A stretch of DNA of 64,000 nt from Rothia dentocariosa ATCC 17931 (GCF_000164695.2 NC_014643.1:2294001-2358000); one strand, 5' to 3'; numbered from the stretch's first letter, positions 18,302-29,077 are shown. Notes: generated from the letters alone by a model not told the origin. Made by a program: numbers and translations.

Positions 18302-20260
18302 TTACCTTTGATTGGAAATAAACATGTACACACCCAGAATAGCTAGGATAATGCACCCGATAATTACGATCCAGGACAGCAGGGACAAGGACTTATTTTC
18401 GCTTGTCTCAATGGATTCGTACTTTGACACTGTTTCATCCGTATTCGTTGCAGGAACCTGTTTCATACTTGCAGTATTTCCAAGCCTACGAGGAGACTTA
18501 GCAGCGTTAACCTTCGCAATTGAGGAGGTCATCGCCTTTTCTGTACGTGCAGACACACGCTGTGCGAGTTCAGTTGCTTGGTCTGACGTCAGGTTCTTGC
18601 CATCGTTTAGAGCTTTATCAAAGCCTGGCTTATTCTTCGAAGGTGCAACAGGCTTTGCATCCTTATTCTGAGGCGATGGCTTAACAGCAGAGGTAGAACC
18701 CGTTGCCGGAGATTTAGCGGGTGTAGAATCAGACTTCTTCACCTGCGAGAGCGAACCAGTACGCGCGTTTACCTTCGGGGTGGCGCCTGTACGCTCGGAA
18801 ACCTTCGGGGTCGAACCGGTACGATCCGAGACCTTCGACATCGAACCGGTGCGAGTAGGTACCTTAGGCACAGACCCAGTACGCGAAGAAGACACCTGCG
18901 AGACGGAACCTGTACGGGTGTTCACCTTCGGTGTGGCGCCTGTACGCTCGGAAACCTTCGGGGTCGAACCAGTACGATCCGAAACCTTCGACATCGAACC
19001 GGTACGAGTAGGTACCTTAGGCACAGACCCAGTACGCGAAGAAGACACCCGCGATACAGACCCGGTACGCGGTGAGACCTTGGGGGTTGATCCGGTACGA
19101 TCGGACGCCTGCGATGGTGAATCTGCGCCCATCGGATTCTGTAAACGGACAGTATTCCAGGGGTTTACAACCTTCGGAGCTGCGTCTTTCTGCTCAGAAA
19201 CCTTGGGGGTTGATCCGGTACGATCCGAGACCTTCGGCATAGATCCAGTACGGGCAGGAATCTTAGGAACGGTACCGGTTGCCGACGGTTTCCGTTTAGC
19301 AGAACCGTTCTTTGCCGCTTTCTGCGCAGGAAGAGCACCAGTCTGAGCACGCTGTACTGGGCTCTTTACAGGGGCATCGCTTTGCGCCTTAGATGCCGAA
19401 TCAGCTTGAGCAGATGCGCTATCTTGCTGAGATTTCTCGTCCAGAACCGACAGGTCAAGTCCCTGAGCATCCATCGCGCGGATGGGTGAAGGAAGATTCA
19501 ACGGCACAGGAGCAACATTAATGCGGTTCTCATCGGCTTCACTCTGCGCATCAGCTGTATGACGGCTTTGCTGAGCTTTAGAGTCACTGGGCTTTACTGT
19601 AGGCTGCGGTGCAGTTGCCGGGCGAGCCTGCGAGGAAACAGTTTGCTCCTCGGTCTCAACGATCTCAGTATCTTCACCCTCGACAACAGGCTCATCGCGC
19701 ACCATGTACTGGTGCATCTTCGGGGAATTATCAGGAGAAATAATCGGAATTGACGAGGTGAACGTCAAATCGTCTGCCTCCACATGGAGGGAATCCTGAA
19801 GCAGGGAATCTTCCGGCTGTGGCTGAGGAGCAGGCGCCGGAGGCGCGGCAGGTGCAGCAGCTGGCGCAGGCTTATTAGCTTTAACCTCTTCCGGGCGAAG
19901 AGCACGCATAGTGCTGGTTAGCGGCTCAGGTTCATGCAGTTTCTCTTCATCATTCGCATTCAGCTTAATAGACCCCTGAGTAGCGAGTGCAGCAAAACGA
20001 CGCTGTACTGCAAGAACGCGCGGATCTATATCGTGGGTATTTGCCAAAGACCCCATATTCTCAACAGGGTTAGGACGCTCGCCACGACCCATAGCGCGCA
20101 GATAGTTCGCCACGTCTTCGCGATAACGTGCTAGACGGCGCGGACCCATCACACGGGTGGGAGGCGGCACCTCAATGCCGTCCTCAGTCACGTATGTTTC
20201 GTAGAGGTACGCGTCTCCCTCGCTGTAGGGCTTCTCTTCTTTGCCCTTAGCTTCAGCCAT
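18302..20260 (-). CDS. Repeat-rich C-tail-anchored protein between nadD and rsfS
   Basis: 652 residues, function unknown. Residues 1-115 are a charged, possibly helical head ([32 protein letters not shown]). A Pro/Ala/Gln and acidic linker follows, then about residues 320-500 hold short repeats RTGSxPKVS, roughly every 10-11 residues. Within these, a 51-residue block is repeated nearly exactly (153 bp offset: 18777 versus 18930). The C-terminus has one membrane segment, [20 protein letters not shown], then ISNQR, so most of the chain should face the cytosol as a tail anchor. No N-terminal signal. The start overlaps the nadD end by 8 bp, indicating translational coupling. An Ala/Pro-rich membrane protein at this place is common in relatives, but the repeats look strain-variable. 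Confidence 0.85.
   Translation of the reverse strand: MAEAKGKEEKPYSEGDAYLYETYVTEDGIEVPPPTRVMGPRRLARYREDVANYLRAMGRGERPNPVENMGSLANTHDIDPRVLAVQRRFAALATQGSIKLNANDEEKLHEPEPLTSTMRALRPEEVKANKPAPAAAPAAPPAPAPQPQPEDSLLQDSLHVEADDLTFTSSIPIISPDNSPKMHQYMVRDEPVVEGEDTEIVETEEQTVSSQARPATAPQPTVKPSDSKAQQSRHTADAQSEADENRINVAPVPLNLPSPIRAMDAQGLDLSVLDEKSQQDSASAQADSASKAQSDAPVKSPVQRAQTGALPAQKAAKNGSAKRKPSATGTVPKIPARTGSMPKVSDRTGSTPKVSEQKDAAPKVVNPWNTVRLQNPMGADSPSQASDRTGSTPKVSPRTGSVSRVSSSRTGSVPKVPTRTGSMSKVSDRTGSTPKVSERTGATPKVNTRTGSVSQVSSSRTGSVPKVPTRTGSMSKVSDRTGSTPKVSERTGATPKVNARTGSLSQVKKSDSTPAKSPATGSTSAVKPSPQNKDAKPVAPSKNKPGFDKALNDGKNLTSDQATELAQRVSARTEKAMTSSIAKVNAAKSPRRLGNTASMKQVPATNTDETVSKYESIETSENKSLSLLSWIVIIGCIILAILGVYMFISNQR
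18767..19090. repeat. Tandem repeats, 153-bp super-unit of RTGS motifs
   Basis: Nested repeats inside the tail-anchored protein gene. A 153-bp block (51 codons) recurs at an exact 153-bp offset with few changes. Each is made of five 30-33-bp units encoding RTGS(V/M/T)(P/S)KV(S/P). Further degenerate units extend to about 19300. Such perfect internal repeats are prone to copy-number change. Confidence 0.85.
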
Positions 20261-21002
20261 GTAAAACCTCTTGTTCCATTACTTTGTCTTCACTAGTTGG
20301 TTGAATATCTGTTGAGTCTTTCTGGCGAGGCAGCCCGCCGCCGTAGTGCGTGGCAGCATCCTCAGGAGAATACAACCGATACTTATTGATGTACTGCACC
20401 ACGCCATCAGGAACCAAATACCAGATAGGGGCACCCTTAGAGGCGCGTTGGCGAATATCGGTTGACGATATTGCCATCGCGGGAATTTCAAGTGTGGTAA
20501 TCTGCCGTCCTTCGCCTAACGGAGGATCAAGCTCGTGTCCCGGACGGGTCACTCCCACAAAGTTAGCCAACTCCCACAGCTTATGAGCATTACGCCACGT
20601 CATGATCTGGCTAATCGCGTCTGCACCGGTGATGAAGAAAAGATCTGCATCGGGTCGCAGAGCACGTAGTTCATTAAGGGTATCAAAGGTATACGTTGCG
20701 CCGCCACGATCTATATCTATCCGGCTTACCGTAAATCGTGGATTAGATGCAGTCGCAATCACCGTCATAAGATAACGATGCTCAGGATCACTCACGTGCC
20801 TCTCCCCCGTCTTTTGCCACGGCTGACCAGTCGGTACGAATACTACTTCGTCAAGATCAAACACCGCCGCAACCTCGCTGGCGGCTACTAAATGCCCGTG
20901 GTGAATAGGGTCAAAGGTGCCGCCCATAACTCCTAGACGTACACGCCCAGGAGTTCGCGACGGAATCGACTCAAGGCTGAGCCGCAGAGCTTGAAAAGTC
21001 AC
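20253..21002 (-). CDS. nadD: Nicotinate-nucleotide adenylyltransferase
   Basis: 249 residues. Joins nicotinate mononucleotide to ATP for NAD synthesis. The nucleotidyltransferase motif [11 protein letters not shown] is at residues 27-37, [10 protein letters not shown] follows, and SSTDIR near residue 197 is the second signature. About 40 C-terminal residues are extra and variable. The start is a GTG at 21002 with GGAAAG upstream. The 3' end overlaps the next gene by 8 bp. Confidence 0.95.
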   Translation of the reverse strand: MTFQALRLSLESIPSRTPGRVRLGVMGGTFDPIHHGHLVAASEVAAVFDLDEVVFVPTGQPWQKTGERHVSDPEHRYLMTVIATASNPRFTVSRIDIDRGGATYTFDTLNELRALRPDADLFFITGADAISQIMTWRNAHKLWELANFVGVTRPGHELDPPLGEGRQITTLEIPAMAISSTDIRQRASKGAPIWYLVPDGVVQYINKYRLYSPEDAATHYGGGLPRQKDSTDIQPTSEDKVMEQEVLHG

Positions 21003-21019
21003 GATACTTTCCTTAGCGA

Positions 21020-21250
21020 CTAGCGGTTATGCTTCTCGCTATAGCTACGCAATGCCTGTGCTTCGTCACCCTCCATGAGCTCCGGTGTGTGATCGGGCCG
21101 TACAATACCGCGTCCGCTGTACGAGAGAGTAACAAGCAGCAGAACGGTAAATACGACGGCAGCAACGATGCCGTAAACATAGGTCGGGATGCCGTTAAGC
21201 ATTCCCGCAGTGTGCTCAGCACCGTGAGCTGCTAGGACAACCGAGTTCAT
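21020..21250 (-). CDS. Small single-pass membrane protein between obg and nadD
   Basis: 76 residues. One hydrophobic segment [20 protein letters not shown] (about 25-44), then a charged cytosolic tail ending [13 protein letters not shown]. Conserved hypothetical proteins of this size and form commonly sit just before nadD in actinobacteria. Function unknown. AAGGA lies 8-9 nt before ATG. Confidence 0.75.
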   Translation of the reverse strand: MNSVVLAAHGAEHTAGMLNGIPTYVYGIVAAVVFTVLLLVTLSYSGRGIVRPDHTPELMEGDEAQALRSYSEKHNR

Positions 21251-21392
21251 GTGTGTGCTTCCTTTCGATGGTTAAGCTACTCTCTATGCTACCGGTTAGG
21301 GGCGAAAATACGCGAAACGACGGGCCTATATATGCGTGATAGTTGAGACATCTTCCACGTCGTCAGGCTGCCTAATTCCCCGACTTACCGGG

Positions 21393-22991
21393 CTACTGCT
21401 TGGCCTCAGGCATATCAATACCTTCAGCTTTACCTTTTTCCTTGAGCTTACGGCGATATTCCACCGATTCAGTCCACACACCCGCAACGCGCTCTTGCTC
21501 AAGCTCAGCGCGAGCCTCTGCTTTTGCATCCATGCGTTCCTTATATTCCTCACGTTTTTGGGCTCGGGTGGGGCGAATAATCTCTTCGAGGCGAGAGTCA
21601 GTACCACGAGGGGAAGACAGAAGTTCAGCGCCGCCTACCATAGTGGGTTCCCAGTCAAAGACCACGGAGTTATCATTTTCACCGATAACCACGGCATCTC
21701 CGGCACGGGCACCGGATTTAAAGAGTTCGTCCTCAACCCCCAGTTTTGCCAGGCGATCCGCCAGGTAACCAACAGCTTCATCATTATTGAAATCGGTCTG
21801 CTGAATCCAACGCTCCGGTTTCTCCCCAATAACCCGAAAGAGCGGCTCCAAATTACGTTCTTCGCGGCGAATAATAAATTCTTGTTTTTTCTTGGAGCGG
21901 AAGCCCTGGGGGCGAATAACTGGGGCTTCAATCGTAGAATTATCTTCTTGAGTAACACGCTTCTGACGGTCTTCTTCCACAAGGTTTGCCATTGCAAAGA
22001 TGAGCGGTTTAAGCCCTTCATGGGACGCCGTCGAAATTTCAAAAACTTTGTACCCCATGTTCTCAAATTCAGGTCGCACGAAATCGGCAAGTTCACGCGC
22101 TTCAGGCACATCAATTTTATTGAGAACAATAATCTGGGGACGATCATTGAGCGGCACAGTTACCCCAGCAGTGGGGTCTACCGCATAGTTTTCAAGCTCA
22201 CCACGAATAACTTCAAAGTCGCTGATAGGGTCACGCCCGGGTTCTAAAGTGGCACAGTCAATCACATGCACTAGTGCGGAGGAACGTTCAACGTGACGTA
22301 AGAAGCGGTGGCCAAGCCCTTTACCCTCGGAAGCTCCCTCAATCAGACCGGGAACATCCGCAACAGTGTACCGAACATCACCTGCCTGCACAACACCCAA
22401 GTTTGGGATAAGAGTGGTAAAAGGATAGTCAGCGATTTTAGGCCGAGCCGCAGAGATAGCAGCAATCAGTGAAGATTTACCAGCTGATGGGTATCCAACA
22501 AGCGCAATATCGGCAATAGATTTGAGTTCTAGGACAATATCGGTTTCTTCCCCCGGAATACCGAGGAGTGCGAAGCCAGGTGCTTTACGTTTGGTGGATG
22601 CCAACGCAGCGTTTCCGAGACCGCCCTGGCCCCCTCGTGCAGCAGTATATTTGTCACCCACATGCAGCAGGTCAGCAAGCACGTTGCCGTCACGATCTTT
22701 GACGACGGTTCCCTGAGGTACGGTAAGCACTAGGTCTTCGCCGTTGTAGCCGTGGTGCATATCACCGCGGCCGATATCTCCATTGGGAGCGTGTTGGTGC
22801 GGGCTGTGATGATACTCCAATAGTGTGGTGGTTTGGTTATCAACACGCAAAATCACGTCCCCGCCGTTACCGCCGTTACCGCCATTGGGGCCGCCGAGAG
22901 GCTTGAATTTTTCTCGACGTACAGAGACACATCCGTTGCCTCCGTGACCACCGGATATATGCAGGACCACGCGGTCCACGAATTCTGCCAC
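21393..22991 (-). CDS. obg: Obg-family GTPase
   Basis: 532 residues. Essential GTPase in 50S ribosome maturation and stress signalling. The N-terminal glycine-rich Obg fold (residues 1-158: [20 protein letters not shown]) is followed by the G domain with P-loop GYPSAGKSS (about 165-173), DVPGLIEGA, and NKID. The C-terminal OCT domain and a basic tail end the chain; long C-termini are usual in actinobacteria. The start is GTG 22991 with AAGGAG 7 nt before. A terminator separates it from rpmA, so it likely has its own promoter. Confidence 0.97.
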   Translation of the reverse strand: MAEFVDRVVLHISGGHGGNGCVSVRREKFKPLGGPNGGNGGNGGDVILRVDNQTTTLLEYHHSPHQHAPNGDIGRGDMHHGYNGEDLVLTVPQGTVVKDRDGNVLADLLHVGDKYTAARGGQGGLGNAALASTKRKAPGFALLGIPGEETDIVLELKSIADIALVGYPSAGKSSLIAAISAARPKIADYPFTTLIPNLGVVQAGDVRYTVADVPGLIEGASEGKGLGHRFLRHVERSSALVHVIDCATLEPGRDPISDFEVIRGELENYAVDPTAGVTVPLNDRPQIIVLNKIDVPEARELADFVRPEFENMGYKVFEISTASHEGLKPLIFAMANLVEEDRQKRVTQEDNSTIEAPVIRPQGFRSKKKQEFIIRREERNLEPLFRVIGEKPERWIQQTDFNNDEAVGYLADRLAKLGVEDELFKSGARAGDAVVIGENDNSVVFDWEPTMVGGAELLSSPRGTDSRLEEIIRPTRAQKREEYKERMDAKAEARAELEQERVAGVWTESVEYRRKLKEKGKAEGIDMPEAKQ

Positions 22992-23100
22992 GGGTGTTCT
23001 CCTTCTGGTAAATTCCTGGTTCGCACAAGCCTGAAATACACGAGGTTGCTTGAGCTTGGCGAGGGGCGCATCCTCAAGTAGATGCGGAAAATCTTATGGT

Positions 23101-23132
23101 AAGAGGGGGTAGACTTTCGCCTACCCCCTCTT
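23101..23132 (-). terminator. Terminator after rpmA
   Basis: 12-bp perfect stem AAGAGGGGGTAG / CTACCCCCTCTT with an 8-nt loop, 18 bp beyond the rpmA stop. It ends the rplU-rpmA operon. Confidence 0.8.
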
Positions 23133-23149
23133 CCTAGCGTGAGCGAGTT

Positions 23150-23407
23150 TTACTCAGCTGCTGCCAGGATGTTAACGACCTTGCGGCCCTTGCGGGTACC
23201 GAATTCGACGGTGCCTGCTGCCAAAGCAAACAGAGTATCGTCGCCACCGCGACCAACATTCAGGCCGGGGTGGAAATGGGTGCCGCGCTGACGAACAAGG
23301 ATCTCGCCTGCATTGACGGTCTGACCGCCGAAGCGCTTAACACCGAGGTACTGGGGGTTCGAGTCACGACCGTTGCGGGTGGAGCTTGCGCCCTTCTTAT
23401 GTGCCAT
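23150..23407 (-). CDS. rpmA: 50S ribosomal protein L27
   Basis: 85 residues, the usual length. Component of the large subunit near the peptidyl-transferase centre. [15 protein letters not shown] at the N-terminus and [15 protein letters not shown] are the family signatures. No N-terminal extension that would need cleavage. It follows rplU by about 40 bp in one operon. Confidence 0.98.
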   Translation of the reverse strand: MAHKKGASSTRNGRDSNPQYLGVKRFGGQTVNAGEILVRQRGTHFHPGLNVGRGGDDTLFALAAGTVEFGTRKGRKVVNILAAAE

Positions 23408-23447
23408 TCTGTTTTCCTACCTTAAGGTTTGTATCCGGTGGTTAAGA

Positions 23448-23759
23448 TTACGCGTTGATTGCGGTGATCTTAACGGTGGTCAGCTCAGCGCGGAAGCCCT
23501 GACGCTTCTTGTAACCGGTCTTGTTCTTGTACTTCTGAATAACGATCTTCGGACCGCGCAGGTCTTCAATCTTTTCAGCAGTTACCTTGGCGGAAGCCAG
23601 GGACTTTGCGTCAGCGGTGATCTTGTCACCGTCAACGAGCAGCAGTACGGGCAGCTCGATGGTGCTACCGGGCTCACCTGCAACACGGTCAAGGGTAATT
23701 TTGTCTCCGACAGAGACTTTTTCCTGGCGGCCGCCAGCGCGTACAATCGCGTATGCCAC
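23448..23759 (-). CDS. rplU: 50S ribosomal protein L21
   Basis: 103 residues from GTG 23759, giving (M)[18 protein letters not shown], which matches the normal L21 N-terminus. [22 protein letters not shown] is the C-terminal signature. Alternative starts: ATG 23783 (MSRKVSPK...) adds 8 residues and has only a weak purine run; the open frame to 23843 is too long. Neither start has a strong ribosome site, so the choice rests on family length. Operon with rpmA. Confidence 0.93.
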   Translation of the reverse strand: MAYAIVRAGGRQEKVSVGDKITLDRVAGEPGSTIELPVLLLVDGDKITADAKSLASAKVTAEKIEDLRGPKIVIQKYKNKTGYKKRQGFRAELTTVKITAINA

Positions 23760-24087
23760 TTTGGGACTCACTTTTCTCGACATCTTGCTTCTTCGTATCT
23801 CACACGTGCAGACAGCCTGCGCTTTCATTGCTGTGCGCTCCACGGGTATCTTATCTCTCTTGGTGAGTAATAAGGAGTGGATGCGACCCGCGCTCCTTGT
23901 GGGATTGCCCAGTTGGATGCGCGCTCGGTCTGCCGGTGGTGTCTTCCGGAAGTCCTCACTATGGGAAAAACCAGAAGCGGTATCTCCCGCTGACCCTGCG
24001 TCGATAGGGCTTCACTGAGATAAATACCAATCGTTAAGGATACTGTATGCGCGGGGTCATGCGCAATTGTATCCCTAAAACTATAAA

Positions 24088-24132
24088 ATAACGTTGGCAA
24101 TACAGCCTCTAGTCCTGCATTGCCAACGTTAT
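24088..24132 (-). terminator. Terminator after rne
   Basis: 14-bp perfect stem ATAACGTTGGCAAT / ATTGCCAACGTTAT with a 17-nt loop, beginning about 30 bp beyond the rne stop. A-rich on one flank, so a T run follows on the minus strand. Confidence 0.8.
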
Positions 24133-24164
24133 ATTCATCATCTGCGGCAAGGAATCATATGCGG

Positions 24165-27100
24165 TTAGTCTTCCTTACCAACCCGCTTAATATCTGCAGC
24201 AGAAACACCGATACCGAAAAGAGTCGGAGCCTCAGATTCGACGGGTGCTTTCGCATCTGCCACAGAAGCCGAAGCCACGACCGAACCGTGAGCCGACTCG
24301 GTGGCGTCCACTGTCACGACCTTCGACTGTACGCCCGCCGACGAAGCGGCTCGACGGGAGCGACGTTTACGCGGTGCAGATGAAGCAGCTGGCGCAGCTA
24401 TCTTCTGCTGAGAACCATCTTTATCATTCTGAGTATCAACCGAGTTAGAGGCAGACCCGCCGGGGGTAATCACACCGGACACACGCGGCGCACCGCCAAT
24501 AACACCGCTTACACGGGGGGTCGAAGCTGACTCTTCCGCACGTTGCTCCTGCCCTCGACCTGAACGCTCCTTCTCAGAGGAACGGCGCGAACGGCGGCGC
24601 TTACGTGGGCTCTCGTGCACATCTTCAACCTGCAGATTCTCACGCTCGGCGCGAGGCGACTTCTGCTCTGCTGAAGACTGGTCACCTTGATTTGACTTAA
24701 ATCCACCGCTCTCGCTGCGGGTAATGCGGCCAGCCTTCTGTGAGGCACGAGCCTTCGCCTCTCCAGCGCGGATAGCCTCCGAACGGGAAGACTCGCGGGT
24801 AAACCGAGCATCATGTTCTGGGTTCAAATCACGATCGAATGCCCCAGCAAGCTGTTCCAATGTGAAGTCACCCTGCTCACCAATCCAATCGGTCTCGGTT
24901 ACCTCAGCAACCTTGTCCTCACGGGATGAGACTTCGCGGTGTGCCTTCGCTCCCGCTTTGATGCCTTGAATCTCCTGCTCCAGCGAAAGCTCGGCAGTTT
25001 CGGTACGACGAGAGCGCTTACGACGTTTACGCTTCTTACGGTTTGCTTGGTCCTCAGCTTCAAGCTCGTCAGCCGAGTGCGAGGCTGCAGCAATAGAGGC
25101 CATAGCGTTGCGGCGCTCTGCCTTCTTCTCGTCCTTCTCTGAGTCCACGCCATCAGCGGCATCACGGGTATTATTGCGCGAAGCCGCTCGTGAACGCTTA
25201 CGTTCGGTGCGCTCTTGACGGTGAATGAAATCGGAGGCACCGCCGGAACGTCCGCTTAACGGCTGATCGTGCACCAGCAAACCGCGGCCACCGCATGAGT
25301 CACATTGCTCAGAGAAGACCTCAAGAAGACCTGTTCCCAAACGTTTACGGGTCATCTGCACAAGACCCAGCGAGGTTACTTCAGCAACCTGGTGCTTAGT
25401 GCGGTCACGCCCCAGGCACTCGATCAGACGACGCAGCACAAGATCACGGTTTGATTCAAGCACCATATCAATAAAGTCGATAACAATAATGCCGCCAATA
25501 TCACGCAGACGCAGCTGACGCACGATCTCCTCTGCCGCCTCCAAGTTATTCTTGGTGACGGTCTCTTCAAGGTTACCGCCGCTACCGGTAAATTTACCGG
25601 TGTTAACATCTACCACGGTCATAGCTTCGGTACGGTCGATTACCAGGGAACCCCCCGAAGGAAGATATACCTTGCGGTCTAGTGCTTTCGCCAGCTGCTC
25701 ATTAATGCGGTAATGGTCGAAAAGATCATCTTCGTCTTCCCACTTCTGCAGGCGTGAGAGCAGATCAGGGGCAACATAGGTCACGTAGGCCTCAATAGAG
25801 TCCCATGCGCTCTGGCCTTGCACGATCATAGAGGTGAAATCCTCGTTGAAGACATCGCGCACGGTCTTAATCATCAGGTCGGGTTCCTGATAAAGCATTT
25901 CAGGGGCAAGCACCTTGCGGGAATTCGCTTTTTCCTGAATCTCTTCCCACTGCGCGCGCAAGCGATTAATATCGTGGGTCAGCTCTTCTTCGGATGCGCC
26001 TTCCGCTGCAGTACGCACAATCACGCCTGCGCCATCGGGCAGCTTATCCTTCAAAATCTTTTTGAGACGTGCACGCTCAGTATCGGGGAGCTTACGTGAA
26101 ATACCGGTCATTGAGCCACCGGGCACATACACCAAGAAGCGACCGGGAAGCGAAACCTGACTCGTCAAACGCGCGCCCTTATGACCGATTGGGTCTTTGG
26201 TCACCTGCACCAGCACGGAATCGCCCGGTTTAAGTGCATTCTCGATCTTGCGGGGTGCACCGTCAAGACCGGTAACATCCCAGTTCACTTCACCCGCATA
26301 GAGAACAGCGTTACGACCACGCCCAATATCGACGAATGCTGCCTCCATGGACGGAAGAACATTCTGCACTTTGCCAAGGTAAACGTTCCCAATCAAGGAA
26401 TCCTGCTGGGTTTTAGAGACAAAGTGCTCTGCCAGCACGCCGTCTTCGAGAACTCCAATCTGAATGCGCCCCTCTTTTTGGCGCACAAGCATCTGACGAT
26501 CTACTGACTCGCGACGCGCCAAAAACTCTGCCTCGGTCACGATGTGACGACGGCGACCCAGCGACCGGGACTCGCGGCGGCGCGCACGTTTAGCTTCAAG
26601 ACGGGTAGAACCACGCACGCCAGTCACGGTGTCAGAAGCATGAGAATCTGCAAGGCGAGGAGTGCGGACCTTGGTAACGGTCTCAACCTCATCGTCGGCG
26701 TTACCTTCAATTTCTATATCTTCGGTTCCACGACGGCGACGGCGACGGCGGTGACTCGTCACCTCAGCTTCAGCTGCTGCCTCTTCACGACGGCGCTCCA
26801 TACGGTCGCGGCGCTCTTGTTCCAAACGCTCGGCACGCAAACGCTCACGCTCCACAGCAACCGCAGAAGCAAGCTCAGAAAGCTCAGTAGGTTCGGGCGA
26901 ATAGAATAGAGGCATAGCGCCCGGGCGCACCGATTCGCGCAACTGCGCAATCTTCTCATTCTGTACGTCACGCAAAGTTTTTGCTGGCTCCGCCGTTTCC
27001 TCTTCGTCTGACTCTTCATCTTCGAATGTGCTGGCAGCGCTCTCTTCGTCTGTCGGCTCAGAAGTCTCAGCTTCATCCTCTTCAACGTCGTAGGTCGCTT

Positions 27101-27779
27101 GAGGCTCAGAGTCTTCATCGTTCTCTGCCACTAATTCCTCTGACTGGATGGTATGAGGTTCGTCAGCATCTTCGGTGTTTTCTTCCGAAGATATCATGGC
27201 TGTCTTATCTTCTTGAGCAGCTTCTTCAGTCTGGGCTTCTTCACGGTTATCAGAGACAGGCTCTGCTACCTCAGCCTGTTCGGCAAGTTCGGACACCTCA
27301 GTGTCCACCTCGGGAGAAGCAAGGTTTTCGGCAGAAGAATCGCGGATTTCAGTTTTCTGAGATTCGGGTTGGGGCATAGTTTCATCAGCTGATGCTGCAG
27401 GCTCGGCGGCTTGGGTAAAAAGAGTATCAAGAGTGTTCGCTACTTCTTCGGCAGAGGCCGCAGCCACAGTCTTCCTTGGTGCAGGGGCATGCTTAGCCTT
27501 CTGATTGCGTAAATCCGTTAATCCAGCCGCAACAGCGTCTTCGGGCGTGGGTTCAGCAACTTTCTTAGCGCGCGATGAGTTTTTACGACGCGGTGCTGCT
27601 AATACTGCAGATTCACTATCCTTCAGGGAATCTGTCTGCTTTTCAACCCGGGTATTATTTTTTTCCTGATGAGTTCTCATCGTCTCGCCGGAGACATCCT
27701 GTTTATCAGCGAGAGAGATCATGTCAGCAAGAACATCCATATTCATGCTAGATTGATGGGCGTTCTTTTCGTCAGCCAT
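24165..27779 (-). CDS. rne: Ribonuclease E/G family endoribonuclease
   Basis: 1204 residues. Main mRNA-decay and rRNA-processing endonuclease. Layout: acidic, disordered N-terminus (about 1-400) with Arg-rich RRRRRRGTED; S1 RNA-binding domain (about 435-525); DNase I-like catalytic core with the metal-binding VVDVNTGKFTG near residue 723 and DFIDM after it; zinc-link CDSCGGRG near 826; long Arg/Glu-rich, disordered C-terminus (about 850-1204) carrying a small repeat (PRVSGVI twice). The catalytic core sits in the middle, the actinobacterial arrangement. Start ATG 27779 has AAGGAAG upstream; an extra 13 residues from 27818 are less likely. A perfect -10 lies about 380 nt upstream. Confidence 0.95.
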   Translation of the reverse strand: MADEKNAHQSSMNMDVLADMISLADKQDVSGETMRTHQEKNNTRVEKQTDSLKDSESAVLAAPRRKNSSRAKKVAEPTPEDAVAAGLTDLRNQKAKHAPAPRKTVAAASAEEVANTLDTLFTQAAEPAASADETMPQPESQKTEIRDSSAENLASPEVDTEVSELAEQAEVAEPVSDNREEAQTEEAAQEDKTAMISSEENTEDADEPHTIQSEELVAENDEDSEPQATYDVEEDEAETSEPTDEESAASTFEDEESDEEETAEPAKTLRDVQNEKIAQLRESVRPGAMPLFYSPEPTELSELASAVAVERERLRAERLEQERRDRMERRREEAAAEAEVTSHRRRRRRRGTEDIEIEGNADDEVETVTKVRTPRLADSHASDTVTGVRGSTRLEAKRARRRESRSLGRRRHIVTEAEFLARRESVDRQMLVRQKEGRIQIGVLEDGVLAEHFVSKTQQDSLIGNVYLGKVQNVLPSMEAAFVDIGRGRNAVLYAGEVNWDVTGLDGAPRKIENALKPGDSVLVQVTKDPIGHKGARLTSQVSLPGRFLVYVPGGSMTGISRKLPDTERARLKKILKDKLPDGAGVIVRTAAEGASEEELTHDINRLRAQWEEIQEKANSRKVLAPEMLYQEPDLMIKTVRDVFNEDFTSMIVQGQSAWDSIEAYVTYVAPDLLSRLQKWEDEDDLFDHYRINEQLAKALDRKVYLPSGGSLVIDRTEAMTVVDVNTGKFTGSGGNLEETVTKNNLEAAEEIVRQLRLRDIGGIIVIDFIDMVLESNRDLVLRRLIECLGRDRTKHQVAEVTSLGLVQMTRKRLGTGLLEVFSEQCDSCGGRGLLVHDQPLSGRSGGASDFIHRQERTERKRSRAASRNNTRDAADGVDSEKDEKKAERRNAMASIAAASHSADELEAEDQANRKKRKRRKRSRRTETAELSLEQEIQGIKAGAKAHREVSSREDKVAEVTETDWIGEQGDFTLEQLAGAFDRDLNPEHDARFTRESSRSEAIRAGEAKARASQKAGRITRSESGGFKSNQGDQSSAEQKSPRAERENLQVEDVHESPRKRRRSRRSSEKERSGRGQEQRAEESASTPRVSGVIGGAPRVSGVITPGGSASNSVDTQNDKDGSQQKIAAPAASSAPRKRRSRRAASSAGVQSKVVTVDATESAHGSVVASASVADAKAPVESEAPTLFGIGVSAADIKRVGKED

Positions 27780-28163
27780 TCTTTTCTTTCTTCTTCCTTC
27801 AAGAATTTTACGCCGCATCGTAAAACTCTCTGCATCAACGCGTTAGCGTGTCATAAGCCTAATTACCAAGAAATACGTGGCTCAAGCCTGCTCTTTGTGT
27901 CTGCCTTCGTTTGCTTCCGGGCGTACAAGACGGCGAGCACGAAGTCGGCTTACTCCGCAAATACGGCGGATGCGTTTCTTCATGATGTTCTCGGCCAGTA
28001 TGTTTAACCGAGATGTCACTAAGATGCCAATGCCTGGGGTCATCATCCGATAACGTCTTATCTGAACTTTTGCTATGACGGATGCGCGTGCACGTTCTCT
28101 CGGCCAATATACTGGGTATCTTTTATGCGTGCGGGGCATAAAAACGTACCGCTCATCATTATA
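27780..28163 (-). promoter_or_regulatory. Probable long 5' leader and promoter of rne
   Basis: No credible gene in 27780-28199. On the minus strand a perfect TATAAT (28163-28158) is the only good -10 before rne; its -35 is poor. Transcription from here would give a leader of about 370 nt. A hairpin TTTTATGC/GCATAAAA lies at the start of that leader (about 28124-28145). A long, structured leader is how E. coli rne is autoregulated; whether this applies here is inference. Confidence 0.4.
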
Positions 28164-28199
28164 CCGTGTGCAATCCAGAACACCCTATACATGCATAAA

Positions 28200-28232
28200 A
28201 AGCGCAACGTTGGTGTGACCAACATTGCGCTT
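28200..28232 (-). terminator. Terminator after small membrane protein gene
   Basis: Stem AAGCGCAA.GTTGGT / ACCAAC.TTGCGCTT with a 3-nt loop, 17 bp beyond the stop at 28250, followed by a T run (TTTTATGC) on the minus strand. Confidence 0.85.
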
Positions 28233-28249
28233 ATCACGAGAGTAAAAAC

Positions 28250-28489
28250 CTAGCCGAGACCTAGTTCAGCATCACGTTTTTCGCGTGCTTTCTGCGCCAG
28301 TTTTGGGTTACTAGGCAGATACTCTGGCCCGGAACCTGTGGCAAAGGGAATACCAAGGATGAAAGCGAAAGGAGCTGCGATCAGTAAAATAACCCACACC
28401 ATCGAGAACTTTCCTGCGGTCAGAAAGAGTAGCGCCGCCAAAAAAATTACTGCTGACGCCAGCATCAATGTTGTGCCAAAGCCTTTCAC
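28250..28489 (-). CDS. Small two-pass membrane protein, function unknown
   Basis: 79 residues from GTG 28489, chosen because AGGAG lies 6-7 nt upstream; the longer frame to 28573 runs through this site. Two hydrophobic helices (LMLASAVIFLAALLFL and VWVILLIAAPFAFILGI) with a short loop, then a charged cytosolic tail ending KAREKRDAELGLG. Convergent with nothing and divergent from ndk. Confidence 0.65.
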   Translation of the reverse strand: MKGFGTTLMLASAVIFLAALLFLTAGKFSMVWVILLIAAPFAFILGIPFATGSGPEYLPSNPKLAQKAREKRDAELGLG

Positions 28490-28648
28490 GGATTCTCCTC
28501 GGTGATTGAACAATAACGCTACGATTATACGCCTCTTCTTAAAAATTTCGATGGCGTAGCTTGACAGAAGCACACATGTCGGCGCCTCTTTCCCCTATGA
28601 TATTGAACAACCGCCACAGAATGAACGCAAACAAGATAGAGGAAAATT

Positions 28649-29062
28649 ATGACCGAAAAGACCCTAATTCTGGTAAAGCCTGACGGTGTTGAACGCGGGC
28701 TTATTGGCGAGATTTTGAGCCGCTTTGAGACTAAGGGTTACGTGATTGAAGGACTGAAAATGCTTCAGCCCACCGAAGAACTTCTCGCCCAGCACTATGC
28801 TGAGCACGCAGGCAAGCCTTTCTATCGTTCCCTCGTGGATTTCATGGTTTCTGGTCCCGTAGTCGCCGCTGTTCTCAGCGGAGATCGTGTAATCGAGGGT
28901 GTACGTACAATGCTGGGAACCTCAGACCCGACAAAGGCAGCACCGGGAACAATTCGTGGAGATTACGGACGTGATTGGGGCGAAGGTGTGCAAAAGAACC
29001 TGGTGCATGCCTCAGACTCCCCCGAATCTGCAGCCCGTGAGATTGCTCTTTGGATGTCTTAG
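28649..29062 (+). CDS. ndk: Nucleoside diphosphate kinase
   Basis: 137 residues. Transfers phosphate from ATP to NDPs. [14 protein letters not shown] near the N-terminus, and [12 protein letters not shown] contains the phosphohistidine His. Normal length. AGAGGAAA is 6 nt before ATG. Stands near folC and DUF4233, an arrangement common in actinobacteria, though here VKOR is inserted on the other strand. Confidence 0.97.
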   Translation: MTEKTLILVKPDGVERGLIGEILSRFETKGYVIEGLKMLQPTEELLAQHYAEHAGKPFYRSLVDFMVSGPVVAAVLSGDRVIEGVRTMLGTSDPTKAAPGTIRGDYGRDWGEGVQKNLVHASDSPESAAREIALWMS

Positions 29063-29077
29063 AGTTGAAACCATATA

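Noticed and set aside
18780-19346. 188-residue plus-strand frame with regular PVRSETFG repeats
   Set aside because: It is the antisense of the RTGS repeats; its regularity is a mirror of the real gene.
21336-22247. 303-residue plus-strand frame
   Set aside because: Antisense to obg, whose family motifs are certain.
27859-28139. Two overlapping minus-strand frames of 82 and 85 residues
   Set aside because: No ribosome sites and Arg-rich random look; placed in the rne leader instead.
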